Origin: Cochliopodium minus
Taxonomy: Eukaryota; Discosea; Himatismenida; Cochliopodiidae
Direction of reading: 5' to 3'
Assembly (NCBI GenBank): GCA_024220525.1
Contig: JAMYWO010000098.1
Coordinates: 88,290 to 113,289, forward strand
Length of the DNA: 25,000 bases
The position numbers and the translations under genes are program-made. Below the pieces are notes generated by a model. It made no database searches. It saw only the letters and a program-made list of their open reading frames with translations, and had not been told where the DNA came from. Below are positions 8,194-19,468 of the stretch, one piece after another (positions within the stretch are counted from its first letter, which is position 1; each line of letters starts with the position of its first letter).

Positions 8194-9958
8194 TCAAGAG
8201 GAAAAACACTGACCATTGGAAACGATATGAAGTTTAGTAATAAATGGAAATACTTTGTTAGGTGTTTCCACAGGTTTTAAAGTAGAAATAGGTGAAAACA
8301 TCTCGGTGGGGCGTTGAGGAGAAGAAGTTTGGTGGGAATAATAATCACCTTCATCTTCATAGTTAGACCTCTTTTGGAAGATCCTAATCCTAAAGTGCAA
8401 TTTAAACTTTCAAAATCACTCCCACAATTGTTGAGGAAATAAAGAAGTGCTTTAAAAATGTTTTTTCCACATTCTTTGGTTATTCTCAAATCAGAGTACA
8501 CTCTAGTGTATTTTAAATCGAATACCGTGGTGTTTTGGTTGAGTTTAGCGACTGTCTGCCCAAAAAGATCCACCAACCATTCTGCCAAACTCAGATACCC
8601 TCCTCCATTACCCTTATATTTTTTAAAAAAAAATTAATTATTCAGGTTTTTTAAAAATATTGATCTGGTTTTTTTTACGATTACATCAATGATTGCAACC
8701 TCAAAATTATTTTCACTCAAAAATTGAGTGAAAGCAGAGGCTGTTTGTTTGAAAGATTCAATATCTGAAGGATAAAACCCATGAATCTTTTGAAAAGGAG
8801 TCATTTTATAATCTGAAGACAAAACGTACCCAAAAGTGATATTATTCAAAGGATCCGTAGTAATGTTGTATAACAAAGTTTTGGAAAAAGAATTTTCTTT
8901 TGATTCTTCTTGTTTTTTTTCTGATCTTTTTTTAGCTGAAGGATTGGCTTGATCTCTCAAGGGCCTTGGCTCGGTCCCTTCAGATTGAATCAAGATTTCT
9001 CCGTTTGACAACTCTTGGTTAGGTATCATTGCTATGTCAAAGTTGATTGGTGCATTAAAATCTAAATCGAAAGGATTTTGCGAAAACGTTCTCTTTGTAT
9101 CTCCTCCGGTTTGTGAATAATTGAAACATTTGGAGAAAACAAAGCTCTTTTTGACCAAGAAAGTGTAGTTAGCATTATAGGTAGTTCCGTCTTCAAATTT
9201 GTAAACATCTGTCCCTGAAAAAGGGTCGCTATTTCCATATCTTTTGTAAAATGGATGGTTATTTTGGGTGTAGAGATAGTTGTTGAATCTGAAGGCTTTA
9301 TCTTTTGAAGTGAAGGCAATCTCTTTGGATAAATAATCAATGATAGGTATTCCATTAATACTTGTAACATTTCCAAGTGGTCTATCTCCTTCAAAGTGAG
9401 AATTCTAATGATTTAATTATAAATTAGCAAAGATAATTCTAAATTTGATTTTTACTTCATAAATTGTGTTGATTTTTGAAGTATTTCCAATTGGCTGGAG
9501 GTAATATGGATCTTGTTTCAAAAAGTATGTGTAGCACAAAGGTGGTAAATACACTGTATGTTCATCTAATTTTTTTATAAAAAAATTTCTTTTTAATTAT
9601 ATTATCCCGAGAATTTGAATAATTTAGGACATTTACCCGGAATTCTGTCAGCCAACCTGACCATTGCAAAATGAAAATCAAAATCATTCTGAAAAGGAAA
9701 TTCTTCAATAACTTTGAGTTCAGCGTAGACATCAAAATTTTCATATTCCAACAATAGATCAACCAAAGGATTCGCATCAAGCATCAATTTGAATATTTGA
9801 ATGATATAATTCCTTAACAAAGGATCAAAAGGAATAGTATCGAAGCAAGCCTTCACATCAGATGGATTATAACTATTCCCTCCTAAAAAAGAACAAGGTT
9901 CAACAGCATTAGCAATCAAGAAGAAAGAAACAAAAATCAAAAAAAAGTAAAGCTTCAT
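8194..9958 (-). CDS. Secreted peptidase S41 family (CPAF-like), 3' part disrupted
   Basis: Exons 9958-9637, 9565-9456, 9404-8679 and 8612-about 8400 join cleanly. The protein begins with a signal peptide (MKLYFFLIFVSFFLIANAVEP), so it is probably secreted or lysosomal. It then follows the plan of fungal/amoebal S41 proteases related to CPAF: FDTIPFDPLLRNYI, NDFDFHFAMVRLADRIP, the DEHT motif (family D-x-HT) split by the first intron, NGIPIIDYLSK, and after the third intron IIDVI/GNGGGYLSLAEW (family NGGG). Cys residues and several N-x-S/T sites fit a secreted protein. An insert of about 70 Lys/Glu/Ser-rich residues precedes the protease part. Near 8400 the reading frame shifts, and the continuation in another frame reaches KLHIVSNGQCFSS, the expected region of the catalytic Ser, then meets TGA at 8194-8196. 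As read, the protein lacks an intact catalytic end. It may be a pseudogene, or the frameshift may be an assembly error in an A-run. Confidence 0.65.
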
Positions 9959-10162
9959 TTTTAAAATTTATATTTTTATTTAATTAAATTTGAATATATT
10001 TTATTTTTCTTAAATTAATTATAAATCCGATTTATAATCCGATCCAACAATTTAAACCAATAATTGATAAAAGCAGAAAATAATGGATTTGTTGGTTTTA
10101 ACTTTGATTTTAATTTATAATATATATTTCTTTATTATATACAGAAAATAACTTCCCTCCAC

Positions 10163-13100
10163 TCAAAGAGAAAAGTTCTTCTTGGATCCCTTCATCATCC
10201 TGTGTCGAAGAAACAAAATGACAAAAATGACCAAAAAAAGAACAAGAAGATATCCCTAAATAAAAAATAATTTTAAAAATTAATTTAAATTAAAAAAATA
10301 ATATAATTTAAAATGATTTTACTTGAACAGAAAAAGAACTGGGAAGGTTATTTTCAGACTCTTGAAATTTATTGGGGGAAACCGTGTCGTTGTGAGGACG
10401 AGAATCTAAATCTTCGTTATTGTGAGAACTTTGAAAGATCTTGGAAACATACCTTGGTTTGTACTTGTCCCATGATATCTCTGTGATCTCTTCTCCTTTA
10501 ATGGGTGATCTGAAAAAAAAAAAGAAATAAATTTACTCAATAAAAAAAATTAAATAAAAAATCAAAATCAAAATTAAGAAATAAAAAAATAAAAAAAATC
10601 AAAAATGAGAAATAAGAATTATGCAATACATCAAAAAAATGAATAAAAAATAAAAATAAAATTTTAAAAAAATAAAAAAAAATAAAAAAAATAAAAAATA
10701 AAAAAATAAAAAAATAAAAGAATAAAAAAATAAAAATAAAATTATAAAAAAATGAATAAAATTATAAAAAAATAAAAAAAATAAAATTGTTAAAAAATAA
10801 AAAAGTAAAAAAATTTTACTTCCACTCTATGTCCGCAGGGCAAGTCAATGTAGAAAACTTGAGAGGAGCGAATTGATCAGAAATGGAGGTTTTTCTGTCC
10901 TCGTTTGAAGGATAGCCAGGAAACTCGTTGAGAAGAACCCTGGAGAATTGGGGAAGGTTGCTGTTGGCGAGGCGTTGGGGAGATGTCATTTTATTGGCAA
11001 CAAATTCTGTTGGAATTTTTTTTTAGTTATTTTCAAAACAAAAAAAAAAATTCATAACAAAATGTCCATAAAAAATCAAAAAAAAAATGTTACCTTTAAA
11101 AAACAAAAAATGAAAAAATTAAAAATAAAAATTTAAAAATATTAAAAAATTTATAAAAATAAAAAAATAAAATCATAAAAAATTAAAGTGGGACCTTTGT
11201 ACAACTTGGTTCCGTGGTTGAGGAGATTGATCTCCTTTTGGGGGTCGTTGTTGATGTGTTGGAGGATGGCATTAAGGAGCCAAAAACAGTCGGAACTCTC
11301 CGTCCTTATTGTGTCGACACAAGTGCTGTCCTAAAGGAAGAAAATGATTAATAAAATTTTTAAAAAAATAGAAATTTTAAAATTAAAAAAATAAAATTAA
11401 AAAAATGTACAAAATAAATTTTCTAATTAAATATTTAAATACCCCAAATACTACAACTTTTCCTCCTTGATTAACATCTAAAATACCCTTTTAAAAAAAA
11501 CTATATTAACCAAAAAATTTTTTATTAATTTTTTTTTTTTTACTAAGATGTTGACTTTATCGTTCTTGGTTTTGATGTTTTTTAGGAAGTGGAGACTTTG
11601 GTCGGTCAACTCGAAAGAAAAGAGGTGGCCTCCCTGAGGGAACTTTCTTATGGGAACCCCCGAAGCGAACTCTGCTTGGAAGTTTTCGATTTTGAAGTAA
11701 CCATCATAAATCAGCCCTTACAAACAAATTATTAAAAAATAAAAATAAAAAAAAAAAAAAATAATAAAAAAATAAAAGAATAAAAAAATAAAATAAAAAT
11801 AAAATAAAAATAAAAAATAAAAAAAGAATTAAAAAATTAAAAATTAAAAATTAAAGCTTACCTGACAGCTCTATTCCAAAACCACTCAAGAGTTCGTTAA
11901 GAGCTGGGACGTTTGATCCTCCTGTGGCAGTGGACCACCAAGAGTGAGTATTTTCGTCAAAGAATTTACTTTGAAGCATCACTTGTTCGTCATACCTAAA
12001 AAAAATATATTAAATGAAAAATAAAAAAATTTGAAATAAAAAATAAAAATAAAATAGAATAAAAAAAGGAAATAAATTAAAAAATAAAAAATAAAAATAA
12101 AATAATGAAATAAATTAACAAAAATAAAAAGTAAATAAAAAAATAATAAATAAAATAATGAAAATAAATTAATAAAAAATAAAAAATAAAAAATAAAAAA
12201 TAAAAAATAAAAAATAAAAAATAAAAAATAAAAAATAAAAAATAAAAAATTTGAAATAAAATTTACCAGTCAGCAAATACTACAAGGTTCAAACCAAGGT
12301 TTCTGATGTCATCTTGAAGTTTAGTTACCTCTTGAGGAAAAAACTCGTCTTCACTGTCAAACAAGAAGAGGGAGTTGTAGAGGCTGGCATTGAAGCAAGT
12401 GAAAGGAGATCCCAACACGTCGACATGGTAGCCCTTCGAACGCAGGAAATTGAAAAGTTTGTGATAGTTGGTGTGTAAGTGATCACTATTAGTTTAAAAA
12501 ATGATAATAAAATTAAAATTTAAAAAAAATTAAAAAAATAATAAATAATAAATAATAAATAATTAAAAAAAAATTAATAAAAATAAAAATCAAGCTAGAA
12601 AATAATAAATAATTAAAAATTCTTAATAAAAAATGAAAAAAAAAATACAAAATAAAATTAAATAATGAAAAATAAAGAAAATAAAAACTAAAGATTACAA
12701 ATAAAATGAAAATTTTATGAAAATAAAAAATAAATGTTAAACAATAATTCTTTTACCCATTCCAGTCAAAGGGTTCTTCGATATTGCGCAATGCATCGCG
12801 AGGAAAATATCCAGAAGGATACCTGAGACTATGAAATTGATCAAAGAGAATTCTTTTGGAACGGGGAGGGGACTTGCATAACACCACCTTGATGGGCAAC
12901 TCTAGTTGGGAGGTCCTCTTTTCTGTCTCTCCCACACTAGGTGGGGACACCACTGTGACAGAAACTACCAACTCTGCTTTGAGTGTTTGGTCTTCCGATA
13001 TAATGGAGTCTGTTTCTTCATTAGCTGAAATTTCTGATAAATAAAGTTTTTTAAATGATACTTTGCTTTTGGAAATAAATAAAAGAAACAAAAATAAATA

Positions 13101-15191
13101 ATAAAAATTAAAAATAAATAATAAAAATGAAAAATGAAAAATTAAAACCAATAAAATGAAAATAAATATAAAAATGAAAAAAGAAAATACTTATTGCAAA
13201 ATAACCGACCCATGGCCACAAATACTTTGGGTAGTCAAAGGAGACTTTCAACAAATGTCCATTTTTCCCTGGCTTGATGACAGGAGGGCCCGAGATTTCT
13301 CCAGTTACGCCCATGGCATTGAGAATGGTCACATTGAAAACAAGGGGAGAAGAGGTATGGAAGATGGGTTGGAGGCAGTACGGCCACATGTAAGGACAAT
13401 CCGTTGTGTCTATTGATGCAGGAAGGAAAGTAGCGATAGGTGTATCGTATCTTGATAAGAACTCAAATGAAGAAAGCAAATTTACTTTTCCAAATCCTTT
13501 TTAAATAAAAATGAAAAAAAGTTGAAATTAAAATTTTTGTTTCGGGACCTTGCTCGAAAATATTTGCTTCTGGAATTCTTTCGCTAGAAAACACCAATGC
13601 TTGTTTAATGCTTGCTGGATTGATGACATGCTGCCTCTTTGCAGGAGGGATGGTGGACATCAACAGAGCAATCACACCAGAAACAACGGGGCAAGCTACA
13701 CTAGTGCCTTTGAAAAAATAACAAATAGATAAAAATTTTAAAGATTCAAAAAAAATTTTAATATAGAAAAATGAGGTCACCTGATAATGAATTACAACCC
13801 CCTGAGTTCCATGATCCTAGAACTTCTTCTCCATATATCACTATATCTGGCTTGACTCTCCCGTATCCCTCTGGCAACTCCCAGGTCGTCATTCCTCTTG
13901 ATGAAAACTTGGAAATTTCGTTGCTTGTGGAGATTCCTCCGACTCCAATTACGTCATTTTGATCTGCTGGGTTGTTAAGTGTTCTAGATTTTAAAAAAAA
14001 AATGAAATCTCTTTAATTATGTCAGTTTATTTGAAATCAATGTGGTCTTTGATAATAAAGATATTATTTTAATCAATATAATTTAATATAATATAAATTG
14101 ACGTGTCAATTTAAAAAAAAAAATACAAATTAATAAAATTTGTGAAAAGATACAAACCCATACAAAGGACCATCATTGCCAATGGCAGAAACTACAACGA
14201 TGTTATTAGCGCTCATCTCCCAAACCTTCTCGACAAAAGGTCTGTCCATGAAATCAGGTCCACCGATGCTTAAATTCAACAAATCAACGCCGCAATGTAT
14301 AGCATAGTTAAAAGCATCTAAAAACCAAGAAGTATAAGTGACTTTGTTCGAAGTGAAAACTCGGAAAATGTACAAGTTTGCTTCGGGAGCAAAACCAGGG
14401 CATTCTTCGTAACTTCCCGCTATTACACCTGAAACAAACGTACCATGTCCTATTGGATCGTCCAGCGTTTTTTCTGTTGTCCAGTTTGTCCTTTCTTTTA
14501 TGTTTTTAAAGTGTTTGGGGTTCTTTGCGAGTCCTGAATCGAACACTGCTATTTTTACCCCACGTCCTTTGTAGCCTCTTGCCCACAAGATCCTTGCATT
14601 CAACATTTCTGTGGGTGATATCGATTGTTGTTTGCTCAATAGACTTCTTTTTCCATCTGATTTGACATTTCTCGTCGCTTTGCCCCTATTCATCCTCAAT
14701 ATATTATTTGCATCCAGATTTGCATCTATATTTTCTATCATCTCTTCGATTTCTTCTTTGTTATTATTATTTTTTTCACTGTTCATTTTGATCATATTCT
14801 TCAATCTTTTCTGTGTGCTCACAAATTTTATATTTTTATCCTCATTTAATTTATACAAGATTTCTTCCCTTTCATTCCCCTTTATCTCAACCAAACAAAA
14901 ATCTGTGGGCAATGTAGTTGCCATATTTATTCTATTTATTATCCTCCATTCTTTATATGAGTCCAATATATTTCCAAGATATTGAGAATGAATCGAATGA
15001 TCCATATATTTATTGAATGTGATTATAAATTCTATTTATTTGTGAAAGGGATTTGTTTAAGGAATGTTTATATAAAGGATATATTGGGAAAATATTTTAC
15101 CATTTTCCACTATTTTTACATTTAATTCTGTTGTGTTGAAAGAAATGGAAGAACCAAATAGAAATAAAAATATAATAAAGAATTTTATCAT
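10163..15191 (-). CDS. MBTPS1: Site-1 protease (MBTPS1/SKI-1), complete, 14 exons
   Basis: Exons: 15191-15101, 15031-14158, 13983-13781, 13707-13549, 13496-13191, 13033-12757, 12485-12267, 11995-11862, 11716-11544, 11487-11443, 11330-11195, 11006-10820, 10509-10323, 10255-10163. Phases match at all 13 junctions; the sum is 3084 nt (1027 aa). This is the Golgi subtilisin that cleaves SREBP- and ATF6-type membrane transcription factors. In order: signal peptide ([17 protein letters not shown]), prodomain, then the subtilisin domain with Asp195 (VFDSGL), His226 (GHGTFVSG), oxyanion Asn316 (IGNDGPLYG) and Ser392 ([11 protein letters not shown]). Site-1-specific blocks follow: [66 protein letters not shown]. 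The C-terminus has one membrane helix ([15 protein letters not shown]) and a short basic tail. RSLL at about residue 159 in the prodomain fits the R-x-L-x autoprocessing consensus. Relative to animal enzymes the prodomain has a Lys/Asn/Glu-rich insert (residues ~107-150). Confidence 0.95.
10515..10810. repeat. A/T low-complexity filling site-1 protease intron 12
   Basis: The intron between 10820 and 10509 is almost entirely A-runs broken by single T, G or C (repeating AAAAATAAAAAA-type units on the + strand, so T-rich in the sense RNA). No open frame or structured element is visible. Confidence 0.85.
12160..12252. repeat. (TAAAAAA)n heptamer array in site-1 protease intron 7
   Basis: About ten consecutive copies of TAAAAAA lie inside the 11996-12266 intron. 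It is the same unit as the array at 1661-1835. The rest of the intron is less regular A/T sequence. Confidence 0.9.
12490..12752. repeat. A/T low-complexity in site-1 protease intron 6
   Basis: A-rich sequence with AATAAATAATA and AATAAAAA units fills the intron between 12757 and 12485. Apart from the splice sites nothing stands out. The smaller introns at 11717-11861 and 11996-12150 have the same make-up. Confidence 0.8.
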
Positions 15192-15241
15192 ATCGGTTCA
15201 ATTTTTTATTTTATTTGGAAATAAGTTATCAAAGCAAAATC

Positions 15242-17330
15242 TCAATTAGAATTCAAAAAATCATCCCATTGATTCTTCCAGTTACCATTATTAGAAGATT
15301 GGGTGGTTGAATTAGTATCAACAAAATTATTATTGGAAGGAGCAACAGTCTCAGTGTGTAAATCCAAAAGAGAATTTTTGGTTTGAGTCGGAGGGGTAGA
15401 TTTTTTGGTGGATTTCTTCTTCGATTTTCTTGGAACAACCTTTTTGGATTCCTTTTGATCATCGCCATTATCATTATCAAAAGAATCCCATCCATCAAAA
15501 GAGCTGGAATTGGTGGTTTTTTCGGTTGTGGTGCTTCCGCTTTCCCAATTACTCCAGACATCATCATTTTCTTTTTTGGTGGAAGAATTATTAGATGTAT
15601 CGACATCAAAATCATCCCATCCATCGAAATTATCACCATCATTGGTATTGGTGGAGGTAGAGGTTGTATTTCCCTTTTGTTCACCTTCTATCCATCCGCT
15701 CCAATCGAATCCATTGTTAGATGGTTGTTTGACTGGTGCTTGGTTGGTTGTTGGGGTAGATGGAGTATTGGTGTTGGATCTGTTGGAGAGTTTTACTTGT
15801 GATTTCTTTTTTGGTTTCACTTTGCGTTCCTTGGAGACGACAGGAGATGATTTGATCTCGTTGTTTTCAGGAATGACAGAATGTTTATTATCATCCCAAG
15901 AATTCCAATCGAATTGGTCATTAGATTGATTATTATTTAGTTGAGTATTTTTATTTTCAACAAATCTTTCATTCTCTTCTCCATCCCAAAGATTGCTGTT
16001 AGAATTAGAATTTTGATTGCTTTGTGGATTATTATTATTCCAAAGGGATTCAATCATATTCCATCCTTTTTTACCCACTTCCGAAATGTTAGTTTTAAAG
16101 GTATCCAATTGATCCTTGACATTGGAAGTGCTGTATGAGTCCTTGAATTTGGAACTAGATTCATTAACCCTCTCTTTTATTTTCTGCGTAGATTCATTGA
16201 CCTTCTCTTTGAGATTATTTCCCAATTGGGTAGCGACGTTAGTGAATTGAGACCATTTATCTCCCATCATAGAGAAAAGATCGTTTTTGTCGCTTGTTTG
16301 TTCCTTTCCGAAATAATCATCTGAAGAAATGGAAGCGCTGGATGAAAATTTGCTCTTCAATTGTTCATCTCTGATCTGGCCAGAATTGGATCTTTGTTGT
16401 TGTGTGCCCATACTCTTGAAATCATTTCCATTGGTATCCCTGAAAGAATCATTCTCATTATCGTAGAAATTTGATTGTTCCTCCTCAACATCTTCCTCTC
16501 TATTATTTGTATTATTATTATTATCATTATCATCTTCAAAATCATCGAATGATTTATCAGAGACTGTAGAGCTTTTGCTTAATCTGGTGGATAATTTTTT
16601 GGTTGATTTTTTTTTTCTTGTTGGTTTTTTATCGCTTTTAGGACTTCTATCTACAGTATATGGGCTCTCACTTCCATTATTATTATTATTTTTCAAAGGA
16701 ATTGTTTTTGGTGAATCATCTACTTGTTGTCCTGATTCTATTTTTTTGAGATATTCTTTGTATTTCAATGTTGATGCGTTTTGATATTTTACCCTTATAT
16801 CAGTTCTTGGATCGATTCCATTTTCCTTCCAATATTGGATTAATTTATGATTTCCTCCAATCTTCATCATATTCATTTGTTTTTCTGTCCACGAATCCAT
16901 AGATAGACTTCTTACGAATCTATTTATATATTCGGTTTAAAATTAATATTTTGGTTGAGAAAAGTAATTTTCGAATTTAATTTTTCTTACGTTATATGTA
17001 CACCAAGAGATCTATGTTTTCCACTGCATTCAAGACAAAAATAGATTCCATATGTGACTTTTAAAAATATACAAGTTTTTATAAAGACTTTTATTTTTAG
17101 TAATCTTTACCTGATGCCCATTGTGGATTAGCTGCTGAACAATCAATACAAAACTATTGGAGATTTTTGAATAAAAATTTCACAAAATTTGAGAGATATT
17201 ATTACCTTATTTTCAGGAAAAGCTTTTTTGAGAGCTATGAATGTGGCATCTCTTATATTATTCTTTATTTTGAATTTATAAATGTATATTCAAATGATAT
17301 TGATTTTACCTCAATGTATTTTTGAGACAT
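15242..17330 (-). CDS. ArfGAP1-type Arf GTPase-activating protein
   Basis: Exons 17330-17310, 17262-17206, 17153-17111, 17057-16991 and 16919-15242 join to 621 codons. The ArfGAP zinc finger is complete: Cys28, Cys31, Cys48 and Cys51 (C-x2-C-x16-C-x2-C, in [12 protein letters not shown] and [16 protein letters not shown]) with the arginine finger at Arg56. The following [21 protein letters not shown] and YWKENGI are standard for the catalytic domain. The Thr at the NxxW-x-S-V/T position and the overall order fit the ArfGAP1/Gcs1 group, which hydrolyses Arf1-GTP on Golgi COPI vesicles. The long tail is Ser/Asn/Asp-rich. It holds an amphipathic helical part ([17 protein letters not shown] and [17 protein letters not shown]) and at least seven short acidic Trp motifs (DWSGW, DGWDDF, WSNW, DGWDSF, WNSW, LWDGE, QWDDF) like the C-terminal W-based coat-binding motifs of ArfGAP1. 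The stop lies 51 bp upstream of the site-1 protease ATG, same strand. Confidence 0.94.
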
Positions 17331-17674
17331 GATCTTACAAGTTTTTTTTTTTTATTTATTTTTAATTTTAGAAAGAATATTTCAATGAATATTCCTATTA
17401 AGCTTTGCATTCAATTAATTGTCAGTTAAATTGGACATATATACAAGTAAATTTGATATCTTCTTGAACACTTGTTATTTTTATAAATTTAAATTATATA
17501 AATTAAAAAATTCAATACATCATGAAGAGGATTCTCTTCTCATAAGCATAGCACGAAATATTTGGGTACAACAAGGAATTAAATTCTCAAATTTGAAAAT
17601 AGAAATGTCTGATTTGAACAAAATAACTATAACAAAATTAAAAAAAAAAAAAAAAGAGGAATATTAAATTTGCT
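17331..17674. other. Intergenic region between divergent ArfGAP and Paf1 genes
   Basis: 344 bp separate the two start codons, so both promoters should lie here. It is A/T-rich with no clear TATA box that I could separate from the background. A frame from 17419 to 17667 lacks an early ATG (first ATG near 17607) and ends in a poly-Lys run coded by an A-tract, so I do not call it a gene. Confidence 0.5.
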
Positions 17675-19402
17675 ATGTATAGACAACCCCATAATGTGCA
17701 GCCAATCATAAGGTAAAATTGGGAAAAAAAAATGAGATGACAAAGATTAATTATATAATATTTTCAGGGATGATAGGAATATGAATCCAAATCAATATTA
17801 TATGATGCAAAATAATCAAAATAGATTTGCACAACCAGATCCAATGAGAATTCCTCAAAACATTCCTCAACAAAGACAGCCTTTACCTCAACAACATTCT
17901 TCTCAAAATTATAATTCTAATAATACTAATCATAGAAGAGAAAATAATATAAATAACACAAATAATAACACAAATACAAGGGTAAAATATTTCATTTCTC
18001 TAATAATCATTTTAAATTTTGCAAAAAAATTAATAAAGGCACCACCCTCAGAAAATAAGACATCAGAACCACCAAAAGATAACAGAGAATCTTCAAAAAG
18101 AAAAAGAGAGGAAGAAAACAAAAAGAAAAAAGAAGAAAATGAAAAAATAGAACAAGTAGAAAAATTATTTAAAAGATCAAATGCAAAAGCGAATATATTG
18201 AAGTAAATCAAACAAAATAAATAATATCGCTTATAAAAATTAATATAAAAAAAAGACGTGATAGGGAATACCTTTGTAAAATAAAATTTCAAAATCGACT
18301 TCCAGATCCACCTCTTGGGCCAAAATATTTACAAATAGATAATGATTTGAAAAGATTTATAGATTATAAACCTACCCATCTCGAACAGAATTTTAAATAT
18401 TCCATCATCACTGGTCCTACTTTGGGAATCCCTATCGATTTTGTTGATCCAGTCACTTACACTATGCCCAGAGACATCAAAGAGCTAGAGGAGGGAGATA
18501 GAATCATCATTCAGCCTGATTTCGGCTCGAATCGTTCCAGAAGAAATGAAATTAATACTGCAGAATTGAGTTGGTTGACCAAACCACAATATTTAAGCTC
18601 AGAATATTCAGAATTATTTGCTCCATCATCCAAAATTAGGTAAATTTAAATTTTCCTCCAATATATATAATAAACCTTCATCTGATTTTTGAATCAAATA
18701 ATCGTTATATTAAAATATTAATTTTTTTCAAATTTCAGAGAGAATAAAGAACAAGGAGATAATTCAGAAACAATAGAACAAGATATAGAAAAGATTGAGG
18801 AAAGCTTTAAATCATCTGATGAGTCTCTCTTTGTTCATCCAACCAATCCTAATATGAGAGTTAAAAAAGTATATGATGTCTTTCCTGATTTTGAATTGTG
18901 GACAAACACATATGCTCATGTTCTTCATGATCAAGATCCACTCAGAGATATGGATCAAATTGAAGACAAACCTAGCAAGAGAAGAAATGCCTTGTTGATG
19001 CCGATGTCTCTGAACGATAAAAAAGGAAGCATGGAATATAATGCCTATATCATCCCTGAAGATGATTCCCTCTCATCTTATCAATGGCACAGAGAGTATT
19101 TCGCCAAAAAAATATCAGGCGATGATCTTGAAAATTCTTTTCTCTTTCGCTTTTCTGATGACACTGTATCTTACAAACCTATCAAAATGAGACTGGAACT
19201 TAGTGGTGCTACTACCTTGGATCAAAAAGAACAGTTGTCTCGTATTAACAAGCCTAGCCGCATTTTAATTGAGAAGAGATCTCCTGATGAGCTCGAGAAG
19301 GAAGAGGCGAAGAATACCATGGAGACTCTTTATGAGCCTTGGTTGGATTTGTCTTCTTCAAAGAAAGATAATGATTATTCTTCTGAGGATTTTGATAATT
19401 AA
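17675..19402 (+). CDS. PAF1: Paf1, RNA polymerase II-associated factor 1
   Basis: Exons 17675-17712, 17768-17981, 18039-18202, 18256-18639 and 18739-19402 join to 487 codons. The N-terminus is Asn/Gln/Pro-rich (MYRQPHNVQ, then NQNRFAQP), followed by a Lys/Glu coiled-coil-like stretch. The Paf1 core starts with REYLCKIKFQNRLPDPPLGPKYL, then RFIDYKPTHLEQNFKY, ITGPTLGIPIDFVDP and TYTMPRDIKELEE. The last exon has VYDVFPDFELW, HVLHDQDPL and YIIPED, all in the expected order. It ends in an acidic Ser/Asp tail. Paf1 is the scaffold of the Paf1 complex that rides with elongating Pol II and supports H2B ubiquitylation. The second intron (17982-18038) is 57 nt, a multiple of three and free of stops, so its retention would leave the frame open. 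The third intron (18203-18255) is 53 nt, the shortest in the window. Confidence 0.93.
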
Positions 19403-19468
19403 GCGTTTTTCTATTAAAATATTCTTTATAATTTTTTTCTTTAAAATAGTTTTAAAAAATAAAAAAAA

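Noticed and set aside
8194-8196. TGA in the peptidase read as a sense codon (Trp) under a variant code
   Set aside because: TGA is the natural end of the site-1 protease, Rab32 and possible NELF-B genes in the same window, so recoding is unlikely.
8383-8410. An 18-nt micro-intron (GTTTAAATTG...TTTAG) as the explanation of the peptidase frame change
   Set aside because: Its removal is a multiple of three and does not change the frame, and all other introns here are 53 nt or longer.
14611-14985. 124-codon + strand hydrophobic frame
   Set aside because: Antisense shadow of the site-1 protease prodomain with its Asn/Lys/Glu-rich insert.
15383-15929. Long + strand frames rich in Val, Ile and Gly
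   Set aside because: They are antisense to the Asn/Asp/Ser-rich ArfGAP tail, whose codons read backwards give hydrophobic residues.
17419-17667. 82-codon frame upstream of Paf1
   Set aside because: No ATG until late, a poly-Lys end from an A-tract, and it lies in the shared promoter of two divergent genes.
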